DNA of 64,000 nucleotides from Vanilla planifolia (GCA_023846275.1 CM043870.1:2169527-2233526), one strand, 5' to 3'; shown: positions 37,097 to 49,689, counted from the stretch's first letter. Numbers and translations: made by a program. Notes: generated by a model from the letters alone, not told the origin.

Positions 37097-39852
37097 ATTT
37101 TGTATATTAAAACTAAATTCTTTTACTATGATTGAATATTTAAATAATTTCAAAAAACTTGTGACACTAATAGAATTCATTAATTCTAAGTAGCAACAAA
37201 CAAACAGATACATCCTTGCCCTTAAGTTGGATATTAGGCAAGAAGAAAAATTGTAAGAATCATAAACACATCATGATGCATTTAAGTTAGCTTAATTGGT
37301 AAGGGGACACAAGAAACTTACTACTACACCTAATAAGTTCAAGCCTCAAGTTACTCCACCTAGTGCACCCAAAATTACTGAAAGTATTACTAATAGTAAT
37401 TCCCAAAATCCCAACTTCCTATTTGCTTTGTGTCCTCAACCTACACATAAACAATCCCAATGTAAGGTAAAAACTTTACATATTGGGGAAAAAAACCCCA
37501 AGAATCTGAAATAGACAACATAATTAAAGACAACCTCTTCTCTGAAGAGAAAGATTAGGGAATCATAAGACATGCAAGTGTCATTAGATGTCTTTTTATT
37601 TCTAAAATGAAAGATAATAATTGGATAATAAAGAACATCTTTAGTACTTTTACGATCAATAATAGTAAGAAATAAAGATTAATCACAAATGAAAGTAGTG
37701 CAAAGAATATTATATCTTCACATTCCTTGAGAAAGATTGATTTGAAAGAAGTCATCCCCATCTTTTCATATTGGCTAAATTAATAGTACTATAATTATTA
37801 CTACTAGATGTCTACTTCTATTAACGATTGGTAGACATGAAGATCAAAAATGATATGATGTAATGCCTATGGGTTTAGCACATATCTTATTGGGAAGGCT
37901 ATAGTTATTTGATGTAAATGATATACATTATGGGAGAAAAAATAGTTAACTTACAAGTGAAAAAAACAAATTGTATCCACTAAAACCCATACTTGAGGTC
38001 TCCCTTTCACAATCCTCTTCTAAAGCTACAACAATGCCTACTATAAAGAAACAATAATTGATTACCATTACTTTTGTTTGGAGACCTAACTTTAATTTTA
38101 TGAATGTTAACCTTAACTTGATAAACATATGTGTACTTCACCTTCTTATGTTTACATATTTATACAAGTTATTATCCCGAACTAATCGGATTTCATCATT
38201 CTCCATGGACTCCTTTATCGCTTAGTCACTCATCCCAAAATTTCTCCAACTCCAACATACTTAACTATAAAATTTTTATAGCATCCAAGCCCAGATTACC
38301 CCAAAAAGGTGTTTCATTATTTTAAAACTTGTAAGTTTACTTATATCACTTAGGATCTTCCCTCTTACAATGAACCAATGTAGAACATTTTCACCCTCTT
38401 AATCCCTATATTTCGGATGTTTTCTTTGTTCTTCCATCCTTCTCAGGCAATCAACCGGCTGTTACATGCCTACTAGTTTTCTCTTAGTTCGTCCTCAAAC
38501 CACATCAGACTAGAGAAGGTCGACTCTGGTACCATATCGTAACATTCAAGCCTTCCTTGATGAGGTATTGTCTCGAACTAATCAGGTTTTTATAGGATCC
38601 AAGCCCAAGTTGCCCCCAAAAAAAACCGCGCCATTTCAACACTTATAACTTACATCGCTCAATATCTTCCCTCTGATAGGCAATGTGAAACTTATACACT
38701 CTCGTTGCACCAATACTTCGAATGTTCTCTCAGTCCCTCCATCCTTCTCAGGTAATCGGTTAGGTATTACATGCCCATCAACTACCACTTGGTTCATCCT
38801 CGAACCACATCAAACTAAAAGAGGTCGACTTTGATGCCAAATTATAACATCCAAACTTTTCTTAATGACGTATTATCTCAAACTAATTGGATTTTATCCT
38901 TCTCCAAAGTGTCTCTTCTTGTTTAGTAACTTATCTCAAAATTTCTCCAACTCTAACAAGCATAATAATAGAATTCTTCGAGAATCCAAACCCACATTGC
39001 CCCAAAAAAGCATCTCACATTTCAAGGCTTATGAATTTAACTTGCATCACTCAGGATATTTTCTTCTTTAGTCAATGTGAAACTTAATCACCCTCCTGAC
39101 ACACATACTTAGGATGTTATCCTAATCCTTTCATTCTTCTCAGGTAGCCAACAATGTGTTATATAATAGGCTCCCAAGTTTTTCTTAGATCTAGATAAGT
39201 TGAAAATAAGATAACTAGAAAAGAACAAATCTCCCATCATAAGAAAAAAATAAAAAAACTAGATTCAAATATTGTCTTTCTCAAAATTATTTTATGAGAA
39301 TTATTATATAATTCTCATATTATAATTATATAATATAAGAATTTTTATTTATAGCATACAAACATAAAATAAGAAAAGAGGTTTGTTAACATGAAAAATA
39401 CTAAAGCAATGGATTTGACTAAATCTCTAAATAAGTTTAATACAATAACTTATATTGATGGCCAATCTTTGGCATGATTTTGGAGCATATGGCTGCCATA
39501 TTCTTCAAGACATAATTTTCTTAAAAGTTTGTTTTCTTTCTTATTTGTATAAGTGCTTTTTTTCTTCTTTTTTTTTTGTTTAATTCTTGAACAAAGATTC
39601 ATAGCATTTGGGCTCTTCCTTCAAAATATGTAATTTTGGACTAAAGCTATCCTTAATGATAGTTTTTTTAGCTTTATTTGCAGAAGTACTTCTGTAGTGT
39701 GATATGACACTTTGCATGACCACTCTTTCATACATAGGAAATCATAACTTGTGATTTATAATCAATTTATTGTTTCTTATGTTATCTTTTTTTTATTTTC
39801 ATTTATAAGATTAATTAAAATTTTAAATATCATTTTCTTTTCTCTATTTCTT
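37097..39852. mobile_element. 2.75 kb block present only in copy B (insertion or ancestral)
   Basis: At 37096 the alignment with copy A (3234) and with the inverted copy jumps, and it resumes at 39852. Both edges carry 'cacaag', which could be a 6 bp target duplication or a microhomology used for deletion. Part of the right end (about 39455-39850) is also found reversed at 46500-46887, so the block is not a simple one-off insertion. It includes the TRIM-like array. The remainder has no coding signal I recognise. Confidence 0.6.
38139..39163 (-). mobile_element. TRIM-like element with three LTRs and two 68 bp internal regions
   Basis: Read on the minus strand: LTR 39163..38840, internal 38839..38772, LTR 38771..38535 (shortened by an internal deletion of about 80 bp), internal 38534..38467, LTR 38466..about 38139. 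Both internal pieces are 68 bp. Each starts with a tRNA-Met-type primer-binding site (TGGTACCAGAG in one, TGGCATCAAAG in the other) followed by 'tcgacct', and contains a conserved 'gtggttcgaggatgaac'-like stretch. The LTRs start TGTAAYA and share 'ctgagaaggatgga'. There is no coding capacity, as expected for a terminal-repeat retrotransposon in miniature. Confidence 0.7.
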
Positions 39853-42800
39853 CACAAGATCTTTTAATTCTATATATCTTGATATAAATATAAAATAATA
39901 TTGAAATATATTATCATGATTTCATAATATGCTTATATAAAATAAAATTATCAACAACTTGCTAAACACAATCATGAATAACTAATCATATGAATAAGCA
40001 TTCAATGGTTGAACACACAAGTATTTCCAGCATCTTCCAATTTTTTGAATTAAATTACAATACCAATTTTCTATCCCAAATTTTTTGATTTGTAGTAACT
40101 TCTCCTTTTAAGTAGTTTTAATTTGCTTAATCTACATGTCTCTTTTTAAAGCTTGAACCTCTTCTTTTATTCCATCTTTCTTGTTTATGGTGGCTACACT
40201 AATTCTCTCTAATTCCTTTCCCTTCCTCTTCAACAAACCTTCTTTCTTCATTTTTTTTATTATCTCTCTTATAGTCTTGATTATGCTTAAAATTTTGTCC
40301 AAATTCTCCAACCTACAGCCCTTGATCTCTCGATCAATGCCTACATTCACTCATCCAACCCTTCCTCTTCTCTCAACTAATGCACCATCTCCTCTTTTAA
40401 TAGTTTTTGTTGCTTGGATTCATCATTAGGTTAGGTTTCCTTGCTACCAATTAGGGTTAGGTTTTAGGAATAATAAAAACAAAAATTAAGTTTTATTAAG
40501 ACTTAGGTAATTATTTAATTTATGCAATCAATCTTTCTTTCAAACAATGTTTAAAGATTTGTTAGCTAATACCATGTAAGTAATTACGATAAGTTCTACA
40601 TGTCGATCAATTTTTAAATTTTCTCGAGTAATTTAATATTTTTTAAACATAAAATCCTTATAAACATATTTTACTCCTAGAAAATAAACTAACAACAAGA
40701 ACATTTGCAAGGTTAAAATTTACCCACATACAATTTCCATCAAGAAAATAACAAGGATGCACTTCAAGCCCTTCAAGGCATCAAAAGAAAAAAACACCAA
40801 TGATGCATATTGTTTCAAATAATCACCAAGAAACTTGAGAATGATAAATACATAAAAAATATTTACCAATTTTGTCAATTTCAAAGGATAAAGGATAATA
40901 AATAATCAAAAGGATAAAAAATAATCAATTATAAAGATACAAATAAGAACAATGGTAATGCCTATGATAACCAAGTCTTGCAAAAAAAAGATTAAATAGC
41001 AACAAAGTCAAGAATAAAATGCTAAATAAGTAATAATGCTAAATTACACAAATTTTATCCGACAAGAACTAAGGTAGCCAAGAAACCAAATCAAATAGCA
41101 ATTTCATCCCAAACAGACCCAAACTAGGTCTAACACTTCGACATTCAATTTTTCCTCCTATTCTAAACTGATTTTAATAGATGTAACCATGATCGAAATA
41201 ACACAACCGAATCAAGATCAATGATTTCTCACATAGCAAGAAAAATACCTTTCACCAATAGTAGCATGATTCGTCAACTAATTACATACAAGAAGATGCC
41301 TTGATTGAGAATCATATATGCATTGAATGGTATAAACTAATGAAAAATAGAGAACCTAAAATAAAGAATTTTTTATAGACTATTAATCTAAACTAGATAT
41401 TATCATTAAGCATCTTAGCTCAAAATGTTGCACTTATCATAATACTTCTAATAAACACTTCAAATCAAAAATATAAAAAAAATAATTGATGACATAATGC
41501 TTAGTGCATGAATAAGAGAAATAAAATATATCTAGTGATTTGACAAATTTATAGCCTATTAATGAAACTGTATGGAATAACAAATCGAAAAGTAACAAAA
41601 AGGAATAAATATCTTTATAATTGTGTAAAATAAAATTATTATAACTTATCAAAAGCTCAAAAAGCAGTAAATAAATATCGCAATGAACATGAAAGTTTTT
41701 TTGGAAACAATGAAATAAACATTTTAAATAGGTTTTACATAAGGAAGCTATCAATTAGCTAGAGCATTAAGAAAAATAAACAAGTTACTTTCAAAAGGGT
41801 GGCACCAAACGTTTAGTAATAAATGAGATTTACAAAGTTTTTTATTAACAAAAATTTTTATGGGTGATTGAGACAAATGAAACACTTGCTAGTTGCATGG
41901 AAAAATGAAGAAACAAGCATCTTGATAATGCTAATATAATAACTTCCAATCCTAATCATGACAGTTATCGTTGATAAAGGGTTAGTTTTTTAAATATTCT
42001 CATGCGCTTCAGCAATCTGAAATCTACGAAATCTTAATTTTAATTTGTTCCCAAAAGCAAATAAAGGACTTTAGCCAAATATATATCACGTCATAGTTTC
42101 CATCTTCAAGAAAACTTTAGCAGTGTGTATCAATCCAGATGATTACAGCAAAGCCCTTTTTTCAAACATTATGCAACAACACAGCAGGGTGACAACATCA
42201 ACAATCTGAGACCACAGAAATAAGAATGCCTTCAATAGCTTAACAAGATAAAATTCATCCTGAGATGCCTAGAAGCATTAATGGAATGGATAAAAGAGAT
42301 TTTTTTTTGGGATTTTTAAGTTACAAGAAAAGTTGGTAAAGAAGGCAAAGAACAAAAAGTATCCATAACACATTATATCACAACTGTTTACGAATTTGAA
42401 CAAGGAAGGTCAACATGAAAAGGAAAAGATGTTCCAATCAGCATATAAATGCAATTGAAACAAAAAAGTTTCACAATGTAGTGGAACCCAAAAAAACAGA
42501 TCATAAATAATCATGCCAATCTATGCCAAAAAAAATTCTTGTGACATAGCTAATAGTACCATTAGCTGCTTAAGACATTAAAGATCATCCATTAGAATTT
42601 ATTGCTAGACCTAGTCTGAAATGAAACTAAAGCCATTCATCTCTTGCTGATTTTGTATGAATAAGGTAAATCCAAATGGATCAAATTTAGTTGTGCTCTT
42701 ATTACAAACATTAAGCAGTTGGCTCGATCCTAAAGACATCAACCCAAACTATAACAGTTAAAATGATTTAAATAATTATGAATGTTTAACAGCCACACAA

Positions 42801-43894
42801 AATTATACCTAAATACATGTAAACATATCCATGTACATGTGCATTGACGCGAGAAATAAAAAGCACGATAATTACACAGAATTGCACACAATTTTTTGCT
42901 AGCACATAAATTTTTTAACTAGAGTAAATCATCTAAGATGTCTATTACAACATCATTACCGGCCTAGAGAAAGCATAAATAACAAGAGCTTAAGCATAAT
43001 GTATAGATGACGCAAAGTCAGCTTGATAAAACAAGTATCAAATGCCGACAAGAACTTTGAGAGCCATAGAACCTTCAAAACAGATATATAACTATCAAAT
43101 AGTAGCTTAGAACATATATCTACTTGCACAAATGAATCTTTGAATCACGTTACACATTCAGATGCCAGAACAAAAGCATAACATACAAAAGCCATAATGC
43201 AAGGACGTCTAAAAAATGCAAGCTAAAGAAACAACAAAAGTGTGAAATGTAATAGGTAAAATGAAAGAATAACATTAGCATTTTTTATACCAGAGAAAAA
43301 AAAAGCACACAACATATTCAAGGATCATGAGTGAAAAGAAACGAACTTTCTTATGCAGCATCTGCAACAAAGGGAATGATGAAAGAAAAATCAAAGCCTA
43401 TGGTGATTAATTGAGCATTTAGCATTTTGAGCATCAAAAAATAACAACGAGAAACATACACGGTACAGAATAGCTTCATGTTTTCCCCTAAAGAAAACAG
43501 TATCGCCGTAATTAGACCATAGATTGTCGCTAACAAAATTTCTCCACTAAAAAGCCCAGATTTGGCAATGTCCCAATGTCACTTTTTCCATTCTTAAATT
43601 GTGATGCGACTGGCTTGAGGTGCACAAATGAAGTGTTTAAAAACTCTACCCTCACATCCTTCAAATCAAAATTAATGGAACCATAATACACAGAAAGCAA
43701 TGGGCATTAAAAGCTCTCAGCTTTAGCATTAAGCTTGAGCTATAAGCTACCAGTAGCAAGACATAACATCAACAACCAATTGGAATGGTTTAACCCAATC
43801 AATAAAAGCTCGTCAAAAAGAAACAAACCAGTCATTTAACAATTAAATCATCAACACATTCTCCGCCACCACACTAACCCTCCATGAAGGGTAT

Positions 43895-44235
43895 GATCTT
43901 TTCAAGATGACAGAGTACGTCTACTTGGTGTTTGGGGCTTTTCTTGTGGTTGTCCTAGTTATATTCTAGAAATCTTCCAGATTGATTTAAAATTCAAAAA
44001 TTTTGGTATGCTCCAATCCTTCATTAGAAAAGGGACTTGAGAGAACCATGAGATTTGGTAAAGAGTACTCTTTAATCTCCATTTCATTTACAACCATCAT
44101 GACCTTGTAATTATTAGAATAATCTCCTTGTATCTCGTTAAAGTAGGTCCAATTTGCGGCCAAACAAAGTAAACACTAACACCTTTTCTTTATCTCAACA
44201 TGCTACTATTTTGTAGGTCGTCGCATCGCATCCTA
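43895..44235 (+). repeat. Copia-like LTR fragment, copy B version
   Basis: Counterpart of 7160-7480 at the same place relative to the leader exon, with scattered substitutions. Same weak recognition basis. Confidence 0.3.
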
Positions 44236-44598
44236 TCAACACTTCCAAGCAAATGAATAGTTTGTCGCAACACAGACTAATGGAACCATAATGAACAAAA
44301 AGCAATGGACATTAAATCTCCCATAAGTTCCAGAATTATCTACCAATAAAAAGATGCAGAAGCATCAGCAAGCAATCGGAAGCATTCTACCCGATCGTAG
44401 CAAGCCGGGAACAGAACAACCAACCAAACATTTGACAGAAGAAATCAGCAACATACTCTCGACCATCTACGGATACCACCACATAAACGGACTAGAGAAA
44501 AGCATAATTCAAGAGAACACACGCGGTTCCTCTTCAAATCGAAACATAAACCCTAACGACAAAGAAAGAGAGAGAGAAAGAGAGAGATGATCTCTCAC

Positions 44599-44745
44599 CG
44601 CAGCTGGATCCACCGGAGTTCTCGTGCGTCGTGGATGATCGATAGGTCCAGCCAGGATTCTCAGGGAGAAGTGATTGGGTCAAGGCACCCGAGTAGATCC
44701 TGCGAGTCGCCAACAGAGAGCAGCTGAGTGAGAGAAACTGAGAGA
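44599..44745 (-). other. EIF3B: eIF3b copy B 5' leader exon (non-coding, inferred)
   Basis: Counterpart of 7843-7985. The donor is GCTGCG|GTGAGAG and a GA-rich tract (about 44565-44588) lies just downstream in the intron. An 'aacatatatcc' stretch near 44750 could act as a TATA element. No ATG-initiated frame links to the CDS. Confidence 0.6.
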
Positions 44746-45360
44746 AGGATATATGTTCTAAACAGCGCTCTTTTTTAATTCAACTTAAAAAGCTAGTTTT
44801 GAAACTTTTTAACATAAAGAGTCATCTTGTAGTGAAAAAATAGAAGCTTTTTTTTAATATTTTTTCTCTTTTAATAATAATAAATATATAATAAAATATA
44901 TATAATACAATACTACTTCTAAACATTTCTCTATATTAATTTATTTATAAAACTCAATTTAGAATCTAAATTTTAAATTTTAAACCATTTAATACCATTT
45001 TTTCTAATTTCAATATTACAAAGTGATAAAACTTTATTTATATCTTGTGCATATTTTAATATCAATATACATCAAATAATAATATAATTACAAATCTTAA
45101 CATCATATATAATTGTCAATAATATACATACAATTATTTATTATACATCCATAAAAGTATCAAACAATTATAATATATACCTTATAAAATCATAAGTATA
45201 ATATTTCGTTTATTAAATAAAGCTTTTAGATGTGATATAATATCCTTGTCTCCTCAAGATCACAATGAATCTCGATACACTTGAAATTTTAGTGCCAAAA
45301 AATAGACAAAATGTAACAATATAGTTATAATAAAATAAAATTTTATCATAATTTGGTATA
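44746..45360. promoter_or_regulatory. Upstream flank of eIF3b copy B
   Basis: AT-rich flank aligned with 7986-8660 of copy A. The shared homology stops at about 45350, where sequence matching 21650-21855 in reverse takes over. I see no defined motifs beyond the TATA-like stretch near 44750. Confidence 0.45.
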
Positions 45361-45555
45361 TTTAAACTTTTTAAAATATTAAAAATTTATTTAATATCTT
45401 TTAAAAAGTTATACATTGTTAAAATGAGATATGACAGAATTATAATTATTTGAAATTCAATCATGCCAAAGTGATTAAAATTAATAATTTCTAAATGATA
45501 AAATGAAAGATTAATGATACATAAGATTTAAAGATTTGTTAATTTATAAGCTTAA
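45340..45555 (+). repeat. Reversed copy of the 21650-21855 promoter-like flank
   Basis: Matches the reverse complement of 21650-21855: 'ttttatcataatttggtata', 'tttatttaatatctttt', 'attcaatcatgccaaagtga', 'ttaataatttctaa'. It is followed at 45712 by a different repeat, so only the flank and not the GC-rich leader is kept. Confidence 0.7.
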
Positions 45556-45711
45556 ATATACCTATTTGTTTTTAAAATTAACAGCTAATGCACTTAGAAA
45601 ATAATAAAATTTGACAATAAAATTTATACTAATCATAATAAAAAGTTTTAACATAAAATGAAGTTTCCAAAATCAAGAACTAATATATTCCTAAATAAAA
45701 TAACAAAATAA

Positions 45712-46887
45712 ATATTATAAGGATTTTATGTTTAAAAAAGATAAAAATATTAAATTACTCTAAAAATCTAAAAATTGATCGACATGTAGAACTTATCATA
45801 ATAAATGACATGGTATTAGCCAACAGATCTTTTAACATTGTTTGAAAAAAAGATTGTATAAATTAAATAATTACCTAAGTTTTAATAAAAATTAATTTTT
45901 TTTTTATTATTCCTAAAACTTAACCCTAATTGGTAGCAATGAAACCTAACCTAATGATGAATCCAAGCAACAAAAACTATTAGAAGAGGAGATGGTGCAT
46001 TAGTTGAGAGAAGAGGAAAGATCTGATCAGTGAATGTCGACATCGATCGAGAGATCAACGGCAATAGGTTGGAGAATTTGGACAAAAATTTTAAACATAA
46101 TCAAGACTATATGAGAGAGATAATAAAAAGTGGAAGAGGAAGGAAAAGGAATTAGGGAGAATTAGTATAGCCATCATAAAAAGTAAAGAGAGAATTGAAA
46201 GAAGGGGTTTAAGCTTTACAAAGAGACATCCAAATTAAGCAGATTAAGACTACTTAAAAGGAGAAGCTACTACAAATCAAAAAATTTGACATAGAAATTT
46301 GATATTATAATTTAATTCAAAAAATTGGAAGATGTTGGAAATACTTGCATGTGCAACCATTGCATGCTTATTCATATGATTACTAATTCATAATTGTGTT
46401 TAGCAATTTGGTTTTAATTTTATTTTATATAAGCATATTATTAAATCATGATAATATATTTCAATTTTATTTTATATTTATATCAAGATATATAGAATTA
46501 AAAGATCTAGTGAAGAAATAGAGAAAAGGAAATGATATTTAAATATTTAATTAATCTTCTAAATGAAAATAAAAAAAAGATGAGATAAGAAACAATAAAT
46601 TGATTATAAATGACAAGTTACGATTTTAAATGTATGAAAGAGTAGTCATGCAATGCAACGTGTTATGTCATACTAAAGAAATACATCTACAAATAAAGCT
46701 AAAAAAACTATCATTAAGGATAACAAGTTCAAAATTATATATTTTGAAGGAAGAGCCCAAAAATGTTATAAATCTTTTTTCAAGAATTAAACAAAAAAAC
46801 ACTTGTACAAATAAGAAAGAAAATGAACTTTTAATAAAATTATGTATTGAAGAAAATGACAAAGCCACATGCTCTCAAAGATTGGTC
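45712..46887 (-). repeat. Inverted fragment of the intron-1 block including part of the extra block
   Basis: Reverse complement of about 39455-40670, i.e. across the right edge of the 2.75 kb block. It is more diverged than the 11953-15516 copy. At 46887 the sequence switches from inverted to direct orientation of the same family, so two pieces of it are joined head to head. Confidence 0.7.
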
Positions 46888-47533
46888 ATCAATTTAGTCA
46901 ATTTCAAAGGATAAAGAATAATAAATAATCAAAAGGATAGAAAACAAACAATTATAAAGATACAAATAAGAATAATGGTAATGCCTATAATATCCAAAAT
47001 TTGCAAAAACATAAATAAAATAACAACAAAGCCAGGAATAAAATGCCATACAAGTAATAGTGCTAACTTACTCCAATTCTGTCGACAAGGTCTAAGGTAG
47101 CCAAGAAACCAAATCCAATAGCAATTTCATCCCCAAAAAATCCAAACTAGATCTAACCCTTCGACATCCAACTTTTTCTCTTATTCTAAACCGATTTTAA
47201 TAGATGTAACCATGATTTAAATCACAGGATTGACCTCGTTGATGTAATGTTTGAATCAATGAACAACTCTATAATTCCTTTATTGATTGGGTTAGTCATT
47301 GGCTCACTTTTATAGTTGTACCATGCTACATTGGTTAGTTAATGATAGGTAACATAGAAGCCCCAATGCCCTCAACACCTATTGATGTCATGCCAATAAG
47401 CATAAAATGTGCACAAATTACCCACAAAAACCATGAAAAAAAATAATAAAATAAAATAAGCTGCAGTCTCACAAATCATGTACAACTTGATCTTTAGATT
47501 GACCAAGAAATCATATCAATTAGGTTAAAGAAA
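46888..47533 (+). repeat. Repeat family X, copy
   Basis: Direct-orientation copy of the sequence at 4205-4560 and 40870-41200. It continues past them into sequence shared only with 55080-55430 ('atgtcatgccaataagc', 'aaatgtgcacaaattaccca'). It ends where the gypsy fragment begins. Confidence 0.7.
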
Positions 47534-47692
47534 GCCTATGAAAAGCCAATTCTGATCCTAGATCGAAAAGAGAAAGTGCTAAGAAATAAAGCGATTTCCA
47601 TGGTTCGAGTATTGTGGCAGAACCACACTGATATTTAGGCAACCTGGGAAATTGAGGCAGATATAAAAGCTCAGTATCCAGATTTGTTCTGA
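47534..47692 (+). pseudogene. 3' end of a Ty3/gypsy polyprotein (chromovirus-like)
   Basis: The frame reads AYEKPILILDRKEKVLRNKA, then SMVRVLWQNHTDI, a TAG stop, then ATWEIEADIKAQYPDLF and a TGA stop at 47690-47692. This is the C-terminal end of gypsy integrase with the chromodomain-like tail (family pattern D-RKEKVLR-K, VLW-NH, EEATWE-E--M---YP-LF). The internal TAG replaces a Glu codon. Everything upstream is missing, so the element is 5'-truncated. Confidence 0.8.
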
Positions 47693-47728
47693 AAATTTCA
47701 GGACGAAATTTCTTGAAGGAGGGGAGAT

Positions 47729-49689
47729 TGTAATATCCTGGAAAAAAAAAAAAGAAAAGAAGAAAGGACACACGGGCGTCGGACACGAGGCGATCCGACG
47801 ACGCCGCGTGCGCCCGTACGACCCGATCCCGAGGGAGGAGAAAGAAAGGGAGAGGAAGCCGTATTAGTGATCCCGTGCCGAACCACGCGAAGCAGCGGAG
47901 AAAAGAGGAGTAGGGATCGAGGGTTTTTTCCCCGCAGCAGTCTCCGTCCCGACGAAAAATCGGAAGAAGGGAGTAGTCCGGCGGCGGCGATTTCAGGTCC
48001 CGAGCTCAGCGAGGAGGGGAACCGGGTAAGTTCCGAGCCCTTTTCTCTTTCCCGAGCCATTTTCTCTCTCCTCGAACCGTAGAAGGGAAAGGTTTTTACG
48101 GGATTTTTGGGATTTTCGGGTTGTTGTGCAGCCCTTCTCCTTTTTGCATCCCGAGCCAGGGAAACCGCGAACAGCAAAGGGGAAAAAGGAATTTCTGCGG
48201 TGCAGCCCTTTCTCGTTTTCCGTGCCGAGAAAGGAGGGTTGCATGCGAGTGTCGGCTTGATCCGAGGGGAATTTCTGAACCGTGCAGCGGTCGACGGCAG
48301 CCTCCGTGTTAAAAAGGGGGGAGAAATTGAAAAGAAGTGTTGAGTGGCGAAGGCTGCATAAGTGTGAAGAAAGCAAACTCTGACAGGTAATTTAATGTTC
48401 ATTCTGCAGAGATCAATTACCTGTATGTTGTAGTATTTAAAACAAATTTTGATAAAAATATATTGATTTGCGATTTCAGCACCCTGTAATTGAAATAAAT
48501 GAGAAGAAGAGGAAGGGGAAGGGGAAGAGGCCAAAGAATGGCAGGACCCTCAGGAACTCAGGTAGGTGAATTTATTTAAATAGTAATGTAAGTAGTGATT
48601 GTTATTTTATTATAAAAGCATGGCTTTGAAATATTATGGCATTATATGAAAATGAAATGAGAATTTGCAATATGATACTATGGTATAGTAAAATGTAAAG
48701 CATGCCAAAGAAAATGTGTAGAGGTATCGATTATGCCTCTTAAAGGGTTAAATTCCCTAAAAAGAAAAGTAAAAAAAAAAAAAAAAGAATTGACCCTAGA
48801 TCGCATCCCAGTAGTCCCCGGACATATGAGCACCAGCACAGGATGCTGGGCATGATGAGATGGCATAGAGACCTCCCCCGCATTGCTAGTACTTTGTGCA
48901 GGGCTGAGTGCGGAGGGATATGATGAGATCGAGACATCTCGTATATGGCTAGCACTTTGTTCAGGGCTGAGATACGGAGATGGTCCGACGTGATAGAGAT
49001 CGAGACATCTCGTATATGGCTAGCACTTTGTGCAGGGCTGAGATACGGGGATGGTCCGACGTGATAGGCTTGGCCAGCCACGATATGCCTACGGGCAATG
49101 GTCTCTAGATGAGATAGATGCCATAGAGATGTGATATGATATGATAGGGATGGGGGATGTGGATCATGGGGAAAGTCTGGGACCCAGCAAGAAAAGAAAA
49201 AAGAAAATGAATAAGAAAAAAAAAAGAATTGAAAAGAAGAAGAAATGAATTACATACTTTGCTTGATTCATTGCATGCTGATTTCAGATTTATCTTTGCC
49301 ATATTTACATTTGAGATAAAGCATGTTGTTGGATATTCATCATGTTATATCCTTGTAGCCATAGCATTCACCTACTGGGCTTTATAAGCTCATTTCCCCT
49401 ACTTACATTACAGGACATGCCACTGATTCACATAGAGAGGGTGCTTAGGATGGTATGGGACTTTGTACAAACATATCTGTTATTTCGTTTTTTGTAATTT
49501 TTGTACAGGATTTCCCAAGTGACAGGTATGCATATATTGAAGTTGCTGTTGATTATAAAGGTAACAGTTTTATTTTGTTTGCGTCACCCTCGCCTAGTTT
49601 TACAGTTGTGTCCTCAATTATATGCTGCTATGCTCTGATTAGCTGATTTTATCAGTAGATTATAGTGATAGTTTAGGCGGGGCGTGACA
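47729..49689 (+). mobile_element. Gypsy 3' LTR, 1.96 kb
   Basis: It starts TGTAATATCC right after a purine tract (gaaggaggggaga, the polypurine tract) and ends GGGGCGTGACA. The first 600 bp is GC- and CpG-rich and creates large shadow frames. It carries tandem units at 48920-49065 and the 'ctactgggctttataagctc' block near 49372. The sequence just after the LTR (atgacgattaagagacc) matches the uninterrupted locus at about 9400, so this is the true right edge. No left LTR is present. Confidence 0.85.
48920..49065. repeat. LTR-internal tandem repeat (about 71 bp units)
   Basis: Two close units with 'gatcgagacatctcgtatat', 'ggctagcactttgtgcaggg', 'ctgagatacggggatggtcc', plus a partial unit upstream (48850-48920). 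Confidence 0.85.

Larger units (their letters stand above)
35639..41990 (+). repeat. Intron repeat block, copy B version (interrupted)
   Basis: Counterpart of 1784-5260, more diverged from it than the inverted copy at 11953-15516 is. Small indels break the frames that are intact in the other two. It is interrupted by the 2.75 kb block 37097-39852 and retains the ~105 bp segment near 41585-41690 that copy A lost. Confidence 0.8.
34303..44598 (-). other. eIF3b copy B leader intron (10.3 kb)
   Basis: It runs from the donor at the leader exon (44598-44597) to the acceptor before the start-codon exon. It aligns along its whole length with copy A 451-7842 except for the extra 37097-39852 block. 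It carries the repeat block (35640-41990), a TRIM-like element and the copia-like scrap. Short open frames inside are not conserved between the copies. Confidence 0.75.

Noticed and set aside
46630-46914. 94-codon frame
   Set aside because: It spans the junction between an inverted repeat fragment and repeat family X, and is lysine/asparagine-rich from AT content.
47698-48534. 278-codon open frame on the minus strand
   Set aside because: It lies antisense across the GC-rich first part of a gypsy LTR. Its Ser/Arg/Pro-rich content is a composition effect and it matches no family I know.
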